Shown: positions 6,760 to 14,808 of the stretch, one piece after another
Layout of the letters: each line of letters begins with the position of its first letter
How positions within the stretch are numbered: the stretch's first letter is position 1
Translations under genes and position numbers: made by a program
Notes under the pieces: generated by a model
Databases searched by the model: none
Told to the model about the DNA's origin: nothing
What the model saw: only the letters and a program-made list of their open reading frames with translations
Assembly (NCBI GenBank): GCA_946059285.1
Contig: CAMGMW010000004.1
Coordinates: forward strand, 1 to 18,003
DNA: 18,003 nucleotides
Origin: an uncultured Clostridia bacterium
GTDB lineage: Bacteria; Bacillota_A; Clostridia; Oscillospirales; Oscillospiraceae
Direction of reading: 5' to 3'

Positions 6760-7800
6760 TTACGGCTTAAGGACATATTTGATCACGCCGTCGCGCCTGT
6801 TTTCAAATGTCTCATAGGCCTGCATGGCATCTGACAGCGGCGCACGGTGGGTAATGAGGCAGGTGGTGTCGATCTTTCCCGCTTCGATGAGCCGCAGGAT
6901 GCGGTCAAGCTTGCAGGCGTCCACGCCGCCGGTCTTAAAGGTCAAATTTTTGCCGTACATGGACGGCAGCGGCAGAAGCTGCGGCTGCTCATACAGCGCC
7001 ACTACACAGACCGTTGAGGCGGGGCGGGCAATGCGCCACGCCAGATCAAAGGTATTCTTTCCGCCGGCGACCTCCAGTGTCGCGTCCGCGCCGCGTCCGT
7101 TCGTCAGCCGCAGCACCTCACGCTCCACGTCGCAGCGCAGCGGATTCAGGCACACATCCGCCAGCCCTTGCTTCTTTGCGAGCGCCATCCGCTCGTCATC
7201 AACATCCACCACGATGGTCTTCGCCGGAGAATACAGGCGGGTGCACATCAAGGTGCAAAGCCCCGTCGGGCCCGCTCCGAGCACGGCGACGGTATCTCCG
7301 GCGGAAATATCCGCGATCTCCGCCGCCCAGAAGCCGGTGGAGAGAATATCGCCCGCAAAGATCGCCGCCTCATCCGTCACGCTGTCGGGAATGGGTGTCA
7401 GACCGTTGTCGGCGTACGGCACCCGTACATATTCTGCCTGTCCGCCGTCGATGCGGCAGCCGAGCGCCCAGCCGCCATCGGGATCGGTGCAGTTGTTCAC
7501 CCGTTCGTGGCGGCAGAAATCGCACTCCCCGCAGAAGGTCTCCACACTGGCCGCCACCCGCTGACCCACCGTGAGCTTCGTCACGGCGGAGCCGATCTCC
7601 TCTACAACGCCGACAAACTCGTGCCCCACGATGACGCCCGGCTTCGCACGCTCCACCGCGCCGTGCTTAATATGCAGGTCGCTGGAGCAGATGGAGGTCA
7701 GCGTCACACGGACGATGGCATCCTTCGGATGCAGCAATTTCGGCTTCGGGCGCTCCTCCAGCGCCATTTTTCCCTTTTCCTGAAATACAACAGCTTTCAT
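6760..7800 (-). CDS. Zinc-dependent medium-chain alcohol dehydrogenase
   Basis: 346 residues, the usual length for the MDR superfamily. Catalytic zinc ligands are visible as Cys38 and GHE (59-61), and the structural-zinc lobe as Cys90, Cys93, Cys96 and Cys104. The Rossmann fold begins with VLGAGPTG (173-180), and strand 2 ends in VDVDDE, where the acidic residue suggests NAD(H) rather than NADP(H). The ATG start overlaps the stop of the nucleoside phosphorylase gene (ATGA), with GGAGG upstream, so the two are translationally coupled. The substrate is not known. Its position in a nucleoside-breakdown operon hints at a sugar or polyol derived from the ribose part, but ordinary short alcohols are equally possible. 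Confidence 0.9.
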   Translation of the reverse strand: MKAVVFQEKGKMALEERPKPKLLHPKDAIVRVTLTSICSSDLHIKHGAVERAKPGVIVGHEFVGVVEEIGSAVTKLTVGQRVAASVETFCGECDFCRHERVNNCTDPDGGWALGCRIDGGQAEYVRVPYADNGLTPIPDSVTDEAAIFAGDILSTGFWAAEIADISAGDTVAVLGAGPTGLCTLMCTRLYSPAKTIVVDVDDERMALAKKQGLADVCLNPLRCDVEREVLRLTNGRGADATLEVAGGKNTFDLAWRIARPASTVCVVALYEQPQLLPLPSMYGKNLTFKTGGVDACKLDRILRLIEAGKIDTTCLITHRAPLSDAMQAYETFENRRDGVIKYVLKP

Positions 7801-8537
7801 GCGTTTTCCTCCTCTGCACGAACAAAAGCCTCCAGCGCGGTCAGAATTTCGTCCCGCTCGCCTTGCGCGGTCAGGCTTTCACCGTCAACATACGAACCGA
7901 TCGCATCCGCGGTATCGCCGCCCCAGACCACTACGTTATTGAGAATGCTCGCGGTTTTCAGCCCGCGCAGTCTGCCGATGGTAAAGAGTGCGGCAGTCTC
8001 CATATCCGAACCGAGCACGCCCCTGGCGCCCCAATAGGCGCTGACCTGCTCCTCATTGTCGATGTAAAAGCTGTCATGGCTACGGGCCAGACCGACGTGG
8101 AATTTCACGCCGCGCTCGCTCGCGGCGGCGATGCAGTCAAACAGCAAACCGGTATCCGGCACGGCGGGATACTGTTCCGGCACATAGGTTTTTGAGGCGC
8201 CATCGTCGCGCACGGCCCCGCTGACCAGGATCAGCTCGCCCAGTCCGATGCCCTTGCGGATCGCGCCGCAGGAACCGATACGGATCAGGTGGGTCACGCC
8301 GATGTTCTTCAGCTCCTCCACCGCGATGGCCATCGACGCGCCGCCGATGCCGGTGGACAGCGCCAGCACCGGAACGCCGCGGAATTCTCCGCGAAGGCTG
8401 CGGTATTCACGGTTGAACGCAAGTTCGCGTACATTGTCCAAATGCGCCGCGATCCGTCCGACGCGGGCGGGGTCTCCGGGCAAGATGGCATAGCGGATGT
8501 TAAGTGTCTCATCTAATTGGATGTGCGGTTGCAGCAT
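7797..8537 (-). CDS. Nucleoside phosphorylase (PNP/UDP family, uridine phosphorylase-like)
   Basis: 246 residues, the normal subunit size of hexameric nucleoside phosphorylases, which split nucleosides with phosphate into base and (deoxy)ribose-1-phosphate. Motifs in order: PGDPARV (20-26, phosphate binding), STGIGG (61-66), HLIRIGSCGAI (83-93, phosphate Arg and base pocket), and SDMETAALF (177-185), where the Met-Glu pair contacts ribose. AAAGGGGA lies 8 bases before the ATG, and the start lies 25 bp inside the adenosine deaminase gene. Motifs alone do not separate uridine from purine specificity. Being directly downstream of adenosine deaminase, which makes inosine, argues for activity on purine nucleosides, while overall it looks closer to uridine phosphorylase. 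Confidence 0.88.
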   Translation of the reverse strand: MLQPHIQLDETLNIRYAILPGDPARVGRIAAHLDNVRELAFNREYRSLRGEFRGVPVLALSTGIGGASMAIAVEELKNIGVTHLIRIGSCGAIRKGIGLGELILVSGAVRDDGASKTYVPEQYPAVPDTGLLFDCIAAASERGVKFHVGLARSHDSFYIDNEEQVSAYWGARGVLGSDMETAALFTIGRLRGLKTASILNNVVVWGGDTADAIGSYVDGESLTAQGERDEILTALEAFVRAEEENA

Positions 8538-9559
8538 GGCAGAGTTCCCCTTTCTTCATCCAGTCTTGCGTGCAGCTCCTGCCGCACTTGTTCAGATACA
8601 AAAGCAGCGTCGGCGGAATAATGCAGCATTTTCCAAAGATCCTCCGGCGTAAAGCCCATTTCCCGCAGACAGTGATCATACTCCGTGTCCAGATTGATCC
8701 CGGAAAGAATCATGTTGTCCGTGTTGATCGTGATCCGCATCCCCATATCCAGCAGGCGCTTCGCCGGATGCGCCTCGTAGGACGGCTGGGTCTGGCACTG
8801 GATGTTGCTCGTGGGACAGATCTCCAGCGTGATGCCCTCGTCAATGGCGCGGCGGCATAGCGCGGGGTCCTCAAAAATATGATGTCCGTGCCCAATGCGT
8901 TTTACGCCAAAGTCCAGCGCGTCGCGCACGGTATCCGGTCCCTGACTGTCCCCCGCGTGGCAGGTGAGGGGCACGCCCAGCGCCCTTGCCCGGTCGAAAA
9001 CCGGCGCAAAATTGCGCAGGGGGACAACTCCCTCCGCACCGGCAAGGTCAAAGCCGACCACGCCGCTGCCGAGATATTCCGCGGCAAGCGTGGCAGTTTC
9101 AAAGTTCTCCGCCTCATTCGCGCTCTCCGGTCCGATGCACATGGCGCACAGCAAAATACCGGTGCGGATAGACGGGTACAGCCTGTCTGCCTCCCGTTTG
9201 CCCGCCAGCACCGCCTCAACGGCGTCCCGCTGCGTCATGCCCCGACGCAGGTGCAGCTGCGGTGCGAAGCGGATCTCCGCATAGGCAAGCCCCTGCGATG
9301 CAAGCAGCCCGATCAGTTCCTTTGTCACCCTTGTCAGGCTTTCCGCGTCCTGTAAAATCTGCAGCGGCAGCTCAAACCGCTTCAGATACTCGTTGACGCT
9401 GCGGCAGTCCGCAGAGACGATCAGAAAATGGCGGAATTCCTCCAGCGTGTCCGCCGGCACGGCAACGCCCTGCAGCTTCGCCAGCTCCCATGCCGTCTCC
9501 GGCAGGACTGAGCCGTCCAGATGCAGATGCAGATCGATCTTCGCAAATGGCTTTGGCAT
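8513..9559 (-). CDS. add: Adenosine deaminase family protein with HAGD active-site variant
   Basis: 348 residues from the ATG at 9559, which is preceded by GGAGGAGATCAC; an upstream frame extension to 9619 has no such site. The enzyme family hydrolyses adenosine to inosine and ammonia in the cytoplasm. Metal ligands are visible as HLH (11-13), His201 and Asp281; His224 in RIGHGHHI is the usual catalytic His. The usual HAGE at the general-acid position reads HAGD (201-204), so Asp replaces the Glu that protonates N1. The usual NTDD reads NTDN (279-282), a variant I believe occurs in some actinobacterial and clostridial members. It is first in the minus-strand operon and overlaps the phosphorylase gene, giving adenosine to inosine to hypoxanthine as the simplest route. 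Adenine or other aminopurine deamination is an alternative. Confidence 0.88.
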   Translation of the reverse strand: MPKPFAKIDLHLHLDGSVLPETAWELAKLQGVAVPADTLEEFRHFLIVSADCRSVNEYLKRFELPLQILQDAESLTRVTKELIGLLASQGLAYAEIRFAPQLHLRRGMTQRDAVEAVLAGKREADRLYPSIRTGILLCAMCIGPESANEAENFETATLAAEYLGSGVVGFDLAGAEGVVPLRNFAPVFDRARALGVPLTCHAGDSQGPDTVRDALDFGVKRIGHGHHIFEDPALCRRAIDEGITLEICPTSNIQCQTQPSYEAHPAKRLLDMGMRITINTDNMILSGINLDTEYDHCLREMGFTPEDLWKMLHYSADAAFVSEQVRQELHARLDEERGTLPCCNRTSN

Positions 9560-9590
9560 GTGATCTCCTCCAGATATGGATATATATATT

Positions 9591-9619
9591 ATGATACCGC
9601 GCCGGGATAAATTCGTCAA
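9591..9619 (-). promoter_or_regulatory. Sigma-A-type promoter of the add operon
   Basis: On the minus strand, TTGACG (9619-9614) is followed after 17 bp by TATCAT (9596-9591), then an AT-rich stretch (ATATATATAT) before the ribosome binding site. It would drive add, the phosphorylase, the dehydrogenase and the flavin oxidoreductase. Confidence 0.65.
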
Positions 9620-9678
9620 GAATTGCCGCTCAAGGAAAGCCTGTAAAAATTGTACAAAATAACTTCTGCATTTTAGTA

Positions 9679-9694
9679 AAATTATACATAATTT
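9679..9694. promoter_or_regulatory. Perfect palindrome in the divergent intergenic region, candidate operator
   Basis: AAATTAT-AC-ATAATTT is a perfect 7+2+7 inverted repeat. It lies 10 bp upstream of the -35 box of the BMP-operon promoter and 60 bp upstream of the add-operon -35 box. It could bind a dimeric regulator controlling both operons, or act as an AT-rich UP element. No regulator gene is present in the window. Confidence 0.35.
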
Positions 9695-9704
9695 CGTCAG
9701 GGAA

Positions 9705-9733
9705 TTGACTTTTCCTCAGTCATGAGTTACAAT
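9705..9733 (+). promoter_or_regulatory. Sigma-A-type promoter of the nucleoside ABC importer operon
   Basis: TTGACT (9705-9710) and TACAAT (9728-9733) are spaced by 17 bp, a strong match. The transcript would start near 9740. A small stem-loop follows in the leader (CCGAGT 9744-9749 with ACTCGG 9758-9763), then GGAGG 8 bases before the ATG. I see no known purine riboswitch core in this short leader. Confidence 0.7.
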
Positions 9734-9793
9734 TATATCGCATCCGAGTCGTATAACACTCGGAGACGCGATTAATTTATGGAGGAAAACAAA

Positions 9794-10963
9794 ATGAAAA
9801 AACTCATTGCATTGCTTCTGGCTCTTGTGATGGTTCTGTGCCTGTTTGCAGGCTGCAAGACCACCGAGGAGGATCCGGGCGTGGATCCCAATCCCTCCTC
9901 CGATACCCCCGACAATCCGGATACCCCGGATACGCCCGACGACGGCAAGGTCTACAAGGTCTGCAACCTCGTCAACGGCAACCTGGGCGACAAGTCTTTC
10001 TTCGACTCCTGTGAGTCCGGTCTCGCGACACTGAAGGAAGCCGGCCGCATCGAGTACAAGACCATCGAAATGGGCGGCACGGACGAGGATCAGCCCGGCT
10101 GGCTCAGCAACCTCTACGAAGTTGCCGAATCCGGCGAGTATGACCTCATCATCTGCGGCACCTATCAGATGCCCGACTATCTGAAGGAAGTCGCAACGGC
10201 GTACCCTGATCAGAAGTTCCTGATCTATGACGACACCACCTATGTCGGCGAAAACGCCAATGTTGTCAACATGAGCTTCAAGCAGAATGACATGGGCTAT
10301 CTTGTCGGCGTCTATGCAGCTTGCATGACCACCGATACCAACATCGTCAACATGAACGAAGAAGCCGTTGTCGGCTTTGTCGGCGGCGTTGACAGCCCCG
10401 TCATCAACGACTTCCTCTATGGCTTCATCCTCGGCGCACAGTCCGTTGTTCCCGACATCAAGGTCGATACCCGCTACACCAACGACTATGTCGACACCGC
10501 CATCGCAAAGGAATACGGTCTGTCCATGATCAATGACAACCACTGCGACATCATCTGGGGCGTTGCAGGCAATGCCGGCAACGGCGCTGCGGAAGCCGCT
10601 CTGGAAACCGGCAAGGCATGGTTCATCGGCGTCGACTCCGACCAGGAGCTGACACTTTCCTCGGATCTGGCCGCCATTACCCTGACCTCCGGTCTGAAGA
10701 ACATCGGTCAGTCTCTGGTCTGGTTCTTCGACGAGTGGGATGCAGGCAGAACCTATTGGGGCACCGAAATCAACCTCGGTATCGCTGAGGGCGGCGTTGG
10801 CATCGTGACCGACAAGAACTTTGCCACCTATGCTTCCGACGAAACCAAGGCAGCGGTTGAGTCCGCAAAGAATGCGATTCTGGACGGCTCCGTCGTTGTT
10901 CCGTCCGCGATCTCCGACACCAGCGGCGATCTCGTTGCTCTGCGCGAGTCTGTCCGTCCGTAA
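9794..10963 (+). CDS. BMP family nucleoside-binding lipoprotein of an ABC importer
   Basis: 389 residues from the ATG at 9794, with GGAGG 8 bases upstream; a frame start at 9779 would use the ribosome binding site itself as codons. The signal peptide (KK, then LIALLLALVMVLCLFAGC) ends in a lipobox LFAGC with lipidated Cys21. A Pro/Asp/Thr-rich low-complexity linker (about 22-50) joins it to the Bmp domain (PF02608), which opens with NGNLGDKSFFDSCESGL, the family's D-K-S-F motif. B. subtilis NupN and Treponema PnrA are purine- or nucleoside-binding members. It sits on the outer face of the membrane and hands nucleosides to the permeases encoded downstream. The gene is rich in preferred C-ending codons, which suggests high expression. 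Confidence 0.93.
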   Translation: MKKLIALLLALVMVLCLFAGCKTTEEDPGVDPNPSSDTPDNPDTPDTPDDGKVYKVCNLVNGNLGDKSFFDSCESGLATLKEAGRIEYKTIEMGGTDEDQPGWLSNLYEVAESGEYDLIICGTYQMPDYLKEVATAYPDQKFLIYDDTTYVGENANVVNMSFKQNDMGYLVGVYAACMTTDTNIVNMNEEAVVGFVGGVDSPVINDFLYGFILGAQSVVPDIKVDTRYTNDYVDTAIAKEYGLSMINDNHCDIIWGVAGNAGNGAAEAALETGKAWFIGVDSDQELTLSSDLAAITLTSGLKNIGQSLVWFFDEWDAGRTYWGTEINLGIAEGGVGIVTDKNFATYASDETKAAVESAKNAILDGSVVVPSAISDTSGDLVALRESVRP

Positions 10964-10994
10964 TTGCTTCGCCAATTACATAGCGTTCTAAATC

Positions 10995-11028
10995 AGCCCG
11001 CTGCGCTGCCTCTGCGGCGCAGCGGGCT
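10995..11028 (+). terminator. Strong intercistronic hairpin after the binding-protein gene
   Basis: A 12-bp perfect GC-rich stem (10995-11006 with 11017-11028, 10-base loop) is followed after a few bases by only TTTT (11035-11038). It looks like a partial terminator or an RNA-stabilising stem. Either would make the binding-protein message more abundant than that of the ATPase and permeases, a common arrangement in ABC importer operons. Confidence 0.55.
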
Positions 11029-11058
11029 CGCAGATTTTCCACCATTCTCGGAAAGCGT

Positions 11059-11078
11059 GCCTGCCGAAGACGGCAGGC
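11059..11078 (+). promoter_or_regulatory. Small hairpin just before the ATPase ribosome binding site
   Basis: GCCTGCCG (11059-11066) pairs with CGGCAGGC (11071-11078) around the loop AAGA. It ends six bases before the AGGGGGA-type ribosome binding site of the ATPase gene, so it could affect translation or protect the processed downstream transcript. Confidence 0.4.
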
Positions 11079-11096
11079 AAACAGGGGGACCAAGCT

Positions 11097-12665
11097 ATGA
11101 CAGAAAACAACTGCGAATATGTCGTAGAAATGCACGGGATATCCAAGGTCTATCCCAACGGCATTGCCGCAAACCAAAATGTCGATTTTTGCGTGCGCAA
11201 GGGTGAGATCCATGCGCTCATGGGCGAAAACGGTGCCGGCAAATCCACCTTAATGAAAATGCTGTTTGGTCTGGAGCAGCCGACCAGCGGCGAAATCCGT
11301 GTCAACGGCAAGAAAGTCAATCTGACCTCTCCCACGGTCGCCATCGCACACGGCATCGGCATGGTGCATCAGCACTTTATGCTGGTTCCGAGTCTCACCG
11401 TTGCGGAAAACATGGTGCTCGGCATGGTGCCGAAAAAAGCAGGCTTTGTCATCGACCGTGCAAAGGCGGTCAAGCTCACGGAGGAATACGCGGAGCGATT
11501 CAACCTCCATGTTGACCCCAATGCGAAGGTCATGGATATCCCCGTGGGCATGAAGCAAAAGGTTGAAATTTTGAAGGCGCTGGTTCGCGGCGCAAAAATT
11601 CTGATCCTGGACGAGCCGACGGCCGTCCTGACTACCCAAGAAACCACAGAGCTCTTTAAAGAGCTGATTCACCTGAAAGAACAGGGATATACGATCATCT
11701 TTATCTCCCATAAACTCAACGAGATCATGCAGATTACCGATCGGCTGTCGATCCTGCGCGGCGGCAAGTACATGGGCACCCACAACACCGCCGATGTCAC
11801 GCCGCAGGAGATCTCCCGCCTGATGGTCGGGCGCGACGTCATCCTTTCGGTGCAGAAGGATCCCGCTCAGCCGACCGATGCGGTCCTGCGTGTGCGCGAT
11901 CTGGAATACGTCAACGAATGGGGCAAAAAGATGCTCGACAAGGTATCCTTTGACGTACGCCGCGGCGAGATCCTCGGAATCGCAGGCGTGGAGGGCAACG
12001 GGCAGAAAGAGCTGGTGGATATGCTCTTCAACCTGAACCGTCCCAACGCAGGCGCAGCCACCGTCAACGGCGAAAACATCCTCGGTATGCCGCAGAGCAA
12101 GATCCGCGAAAAGCACGTTTCTCTCGTACCGGAGGATCGTATGCTTTACGGAATTGCCGGCAACGCCTCCATTGAGGAAAACCTCATCTCTGATCGCTGC
12201 GGCAGCAAGGAACTGAACAACGGTCCGCTGTTCCATATGAAGAAAATTCACGAACTCTCCGACACACTGATCAAGGAATACACCGTTCTGTGCAAGTCGG
12301 GCAACCAGAAGGTCAACATGCTCTCTGGCGGCAACATTCAAAAGGTCGTCGTTGCCCGTGAGTTCTCCAATAATCCCGTACTCATCATCGCTGACCAGCC
12401 CACCCGCGGCATTGACGTGGGCGCGACGGAATTCATTCGAAAGAAGCTGGTTGAGCTATCGCGCTCCGGCATCGCAGTGCTGCTGGTCTCCGCCGACCTG
12501 AATGAGGTCATGGAGCTGTCCGACAGCCTAATCGTGATGTACGGCGGCAAGATCGCCGCCTACTTCGAGGACACCGCCGATCTCAACGATGAGCTGATGG
12601 GCGAATACATGCTCGGTCTGAAAACTCAGACTCCGGAGCAGATCAGGAGGGTTTGCCATGACTAA
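11097..12665 (+). CDS. Nucleoside ABC importer ATPase with two ATP-binding domains (NupO/YufO-like)
   Basis: 522 residues with two fused ATPase domains, as in the sugar/nucleoside importer class. The first domain has Walker A GENGAGKST (43-51), a Q-loop in GMVHQHFML, the signature-like IPVGMKQKVEI, Walker B ILILDEPTAVLT and an H-loop in FISHKL. The second has a modified Walker A (GVEGNGQKEL), signature LSGGNIQKVVVAREF and Walker B IIADQPTRGIDVG, where Gln replaces the catalytic Glu; that replacement is normal for this class. The ATG follows CAGGGGGACC. It powers uptake through the two permeases, and its stop overlaps the next start by 8 bp. The BMP neighbour fixes the substrate class as nucleosides rather than sugars. 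Confidence 0.94.
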   Translation: MTENNCEYVVEMHGISKVYPNGIAANQNVDFCVRKGEIHALMGENGAGKSTLMKMLFGLEQPTSGEIRVNGKKVNLTSPTVAIAHGIGMVHQHFMLVPSLTVAENMVLGMVPKKAGFVIDRAKAVKLTEEYAERFNLHVDPNAKVMDIPVGMKQKVEILKALVRGAKILILDEPTAVLTTQETTELFKELIHLKEQGYTIIFISHKLNEIMQITDRLSILRGGKYMGTHNTADVTPQEISRLMVGRDVILSVQKDPAQPTDAVLRVRDLEYVNEWGKKMLDKVSFDVRRGEILGIAGVEGNGQKELVDMLFNLNRPNAGAATVNGENILGMPQSKIREKHVSLVPEDRMLYGIAGNASIEENLISDRCGSKELNNGPLFHMKKIHELSDTLIKEYTVLCKSGNQKVNMLSGGNIQKVVVAREFSNNPVLIIADQPTRGIDVGATEFIRKKLVELSRSGIAVLLVSADLNEVMELSDSLIVMYGGKIAAYFEDTADLNDELMGEYMLGLKTQTPEQIRRVCHD

Positions 12666-13809
12666 AAAAGGGAAACTTGCGTTCAGCGTCATCCGCGGTA
12701 CATTGGCGATTTTGATCTCCCTTCTGGTTGCCATGGTGCTGGTGTTCATCAGCGCGGAGGGCGAATCCTTTATGGACAAGCTCGCCGCCACCGGCGATGC
12801 GCTTTTAAATCTACTCATCCGCCCGCTCTTCAAGAGCAGCGGTCAATTCAGCAGTAAAAACTTCCATGATATTCTCGCCGGTATGATCCCGACCATCTTC
12901 ACCGGTCTCGCGGTGTGCGTTATGTTCTCCGCCAACCAGTTCAACATGGGCGCGGAAGGCGGCACGATGCTCGGCGCGTTTGTCGCCGCTATGTGCGCGG
13001 TCTATGTCCCGATGGCGGCAGGTCTCCACGCGGTCTTCTGCATCCTCATGGGTGCCATCGCCTGCGGTCTGCTCATGTTCCTGCCCGGCATTCTGAAAGC
13101 GAAGCTGGACGTGTCCGAAATGGTCTGCACACTGATGCTCAACTACGTTATCATGTACGTCAGCAAATACCGGATGAATTCCCATCTGGCCGACAAGAGC
13201 AAGGGACAGATCCAGTCCTTCCCCTTTGCATCCACCTCCGCGCTGCCTCAGCTTGTCAACGACGGCTCGAAGCTGTCATGGGGCTTCGTGATCGCGATCA
13301 TTTTTGTGGTGATTGTCGCCCTGTTCATGTTCCGCACTCGCTGGGGCTATGCCATCCGCATGATCGGCATCAACAAGGACTTTGCAAAGTACTCCGGTAT
13401 CCGCGTCGGCTCCGTCATCGTCTTTTCACAGGTAATCGGCGGCGTGCTGGCGGGTCTCGGCGGCGGTATCGAAATGCTCGGCCGTTATCCCACCTTCTCC
13501 TGGAGCTCACTGCCGGGCTACGGCTGGACCGGTATCACCATCGCAATTCTGGCAGGAAATAATCCGATTTTCGTTCCGTTTGCCGCCTTCTTTATGGCAT
13601 ATCTCAACAAGGGCTGTGACCTGATGTCTGTCCATTCCGGCGTTCCGTCACAGCTGATCGACATCATTCAGGCGGTCATTTTCCTGTTCTTTGCTGCTGA
13701 GCAGTTCCTGTCCCGTTACCGTCAGAAGCTCGTCGTCCGCAGCACGCAGCGGGAGCTGATGCGCGCCGCACAGGAAGCATCCAAAAAGGAGGCTGTAACG
13801 AATGAGTAA
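12658..13809 (+). CDS. Nucleoside ABC importer permease (NupP/YufP-like)
   Basis: 383 residues, of the branched-chain amino acid/ribose-type permease family (PF02653). One N-terminal helix (about 12-32) is followed by a loop of about 45 residues and then a helix bundle to about residue 360. The segment NQFNMGAEGGTMLGAF is the family's conserved N-x-G-x-E-G motif, and RTRWGYAIRMIGINKDFAKYSGI is the cytoplasmic loop that contacts the ATPase. AGGAGG lies upstream of the ATG, and the gene overlaps both neighbours by 8 bp. Its length and the extended first loop fit the larger of the two permeases of the BMP-type importer. Confidence 0.92.
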   Translation: MTKKGKLAFSVIRGTLAILISLLVAMVLVFISAEGESFMDKLAATGDALLNLLIRPLFKSSGQFSSKNFHDILAGMIPTIFTGLAVCVMFSANQFNMGAEGGTMLGAFVAAMCAVYVPMAAGLHAVFCILMGAIACGLLMFLPGILKAKLDVSEMVCTLMLNYVIMYVSKYRMNSHLADKSKGQIQSFPFASTSALPQLVNDGSKLSWGFVIAIIFVVIVALFMFRTRWGYAIRMIGINKDFAKYSGIRVGSVIVFSQVIGGVLAGLGGGIEMLGRYPTFSWSSLPGYGWTGITIAILAGNNPIFVPFAAFFMAYLNKGCDLMSVHSGVPSQLIDIIQAVIFLFFAAEQFLSRYRQKLVVRSTQRELMRAAQEASKKEAVTNE

Positions 13810-14794
13810 TGTGCTGAATTCCATCCTGACCCCGGAGTTCTTTTCCTCCATCCTCCGCATCAGCGCCCCGATCCTGTTTGCCACGCTCGCCGCTGTCATC
13901 GTCGAAAAGGCCGGCATTTGCAACATCGGTCTTGAGGGCATCATGATGATCTCCGCCCTCTTTGGATCCCTGACCGCCTACTGGACCGGGCTCTGGTTCG
14001 TCGGTCTGTTGGTGGCGCTGGTCTGCGGTACCGTTGTTGCCCTGCTGATGGGCGTGTTCGCCTTCAACCTGAAAACAAACATCATTCTCGTCGGTATCGC
14101 GGTTAACATGATCGGCTCCGGCGGCACGATCTTCCTTGTGAAGGTCATCACCAAGCTGACCGAGGGAAAGGCATATACCTCCACCACAGAGTTTATCACC
14201 AGCAAGCTCCAGATCCCCACCATTAATATCCCGCTGATCGAGGACATCCCCGTTGTGGGGTTTGTGGGGAAGGTGATTTCGGGGCATTCGCTGCTGACCT
14301 ACCTTGCCTTTGCGCTGGTCTTTGTCGTGTGGTTCATGCTCTACAAAACCTCGCTCGGTTTGAATCTCCGTTCCGTAGGCGAAAACCCCAACGCTGCCTC
14401 CTCCGTAGGCGTCAGCGTCCAGAAGGTGCGCTATACCGCCATCGGTCTGTCCGGTCTGATGGCCGGCTTCGGCGGCGCGTTCATGTCCATGACGTATGCC
14501 ATGGGCTGGTCGCTGGATATGGTTGCCGGCCGCGGTTTTATCGCGCTGGCTGCGCAGGCAATGGGGAACGGCGAGCCGCTCGGCTCCATGTTCTCCGCCA
14601 TGATCTTCGGTTTTGCGCAGGCACTGGGTATCAAGTTCTCGTCTGTCGGACTTGACTCCAACCTTGCCTCTCCGATTCCGTATCTGGTCACCATTATCGG
14701 TCTTGTGATCTTTGCCCTCGGCAAGCGCCGCAAGGAGGCAAAACGCCATTCCGCTGCCGCGCTGCACAAGGCAGCCGAAAAGGCGGCAAAGTAA
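13802..14794 (+). CDS. Nucleoside ABC importer permease (NupQ/YufQ-like)
   Basis: 330 residues, the second PF02653 permease of the importer. It opens directly with a membrane helix and carries EKAGICNIGLEGIMMI (the N-x-G-x-E-G motif). The ATPase-contact loop reads YKTSLGLNLRSVGENPNAASSVGV. Residues after about 305 are basic and cytoplasmic (KRRKEAKRH). AGGAGG precedes the ATG by about 10 bases, and the start overlaps the previous stop by 8 bp. It would form the heterodimeric channel with the upstream permease. A 73-bp gap with a hairpin follows before the nucleoside hydrolase genes. Confidence 0.92.
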   Translation: MSNVLNSILTPEFFSSILRISAPILFATLAAVIVEKAGICNIGLEGIMMISALFGSLTAYWTGLWFVGLLVALVCGTVVALLMGVFAFNLKTNIILVGIAVNMIGSGGTIFLVKVITKLTEGKAYTSTTEFITSKLQIPTINIPLIEDIPVVGFVGKVISGHSLLTYLAFALVFVVWFMLYKTSLGLNLRSVGENPNAASSVGVSVQKVRYTAIGLSGLMAGFGGAFMSMTYAMGWSLDMVAGRGFIALAAQAMGNGEPLGSMFSAMIFGFAQALGIKFSSVGLDSNLASPIPYLVTIIGLVIFALGKRRKEAKRHSAAALHKAAEKAAK

Positions 14795-14808
14795 TTTGCA
14801 CAACGGGG

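Noticed and set aside
9734..9793. Possible purine riboswitch in the importer leader
   Set aside because: The leader is only about 60 bases and contains one 6-bp stem-loop. The three-way junction and conserved loops of the purine riboswitch are absent.
9716..10975. 419-codon minus-strand frame opposite the binding-protein gene
   Set aside because: The plus strand has a signal peptide, a lipobox, a Bmp domain and a ribosome binding site. The opposite frame has only valine/aspartate-rich sequence mirroring the codon bias of the real gene.
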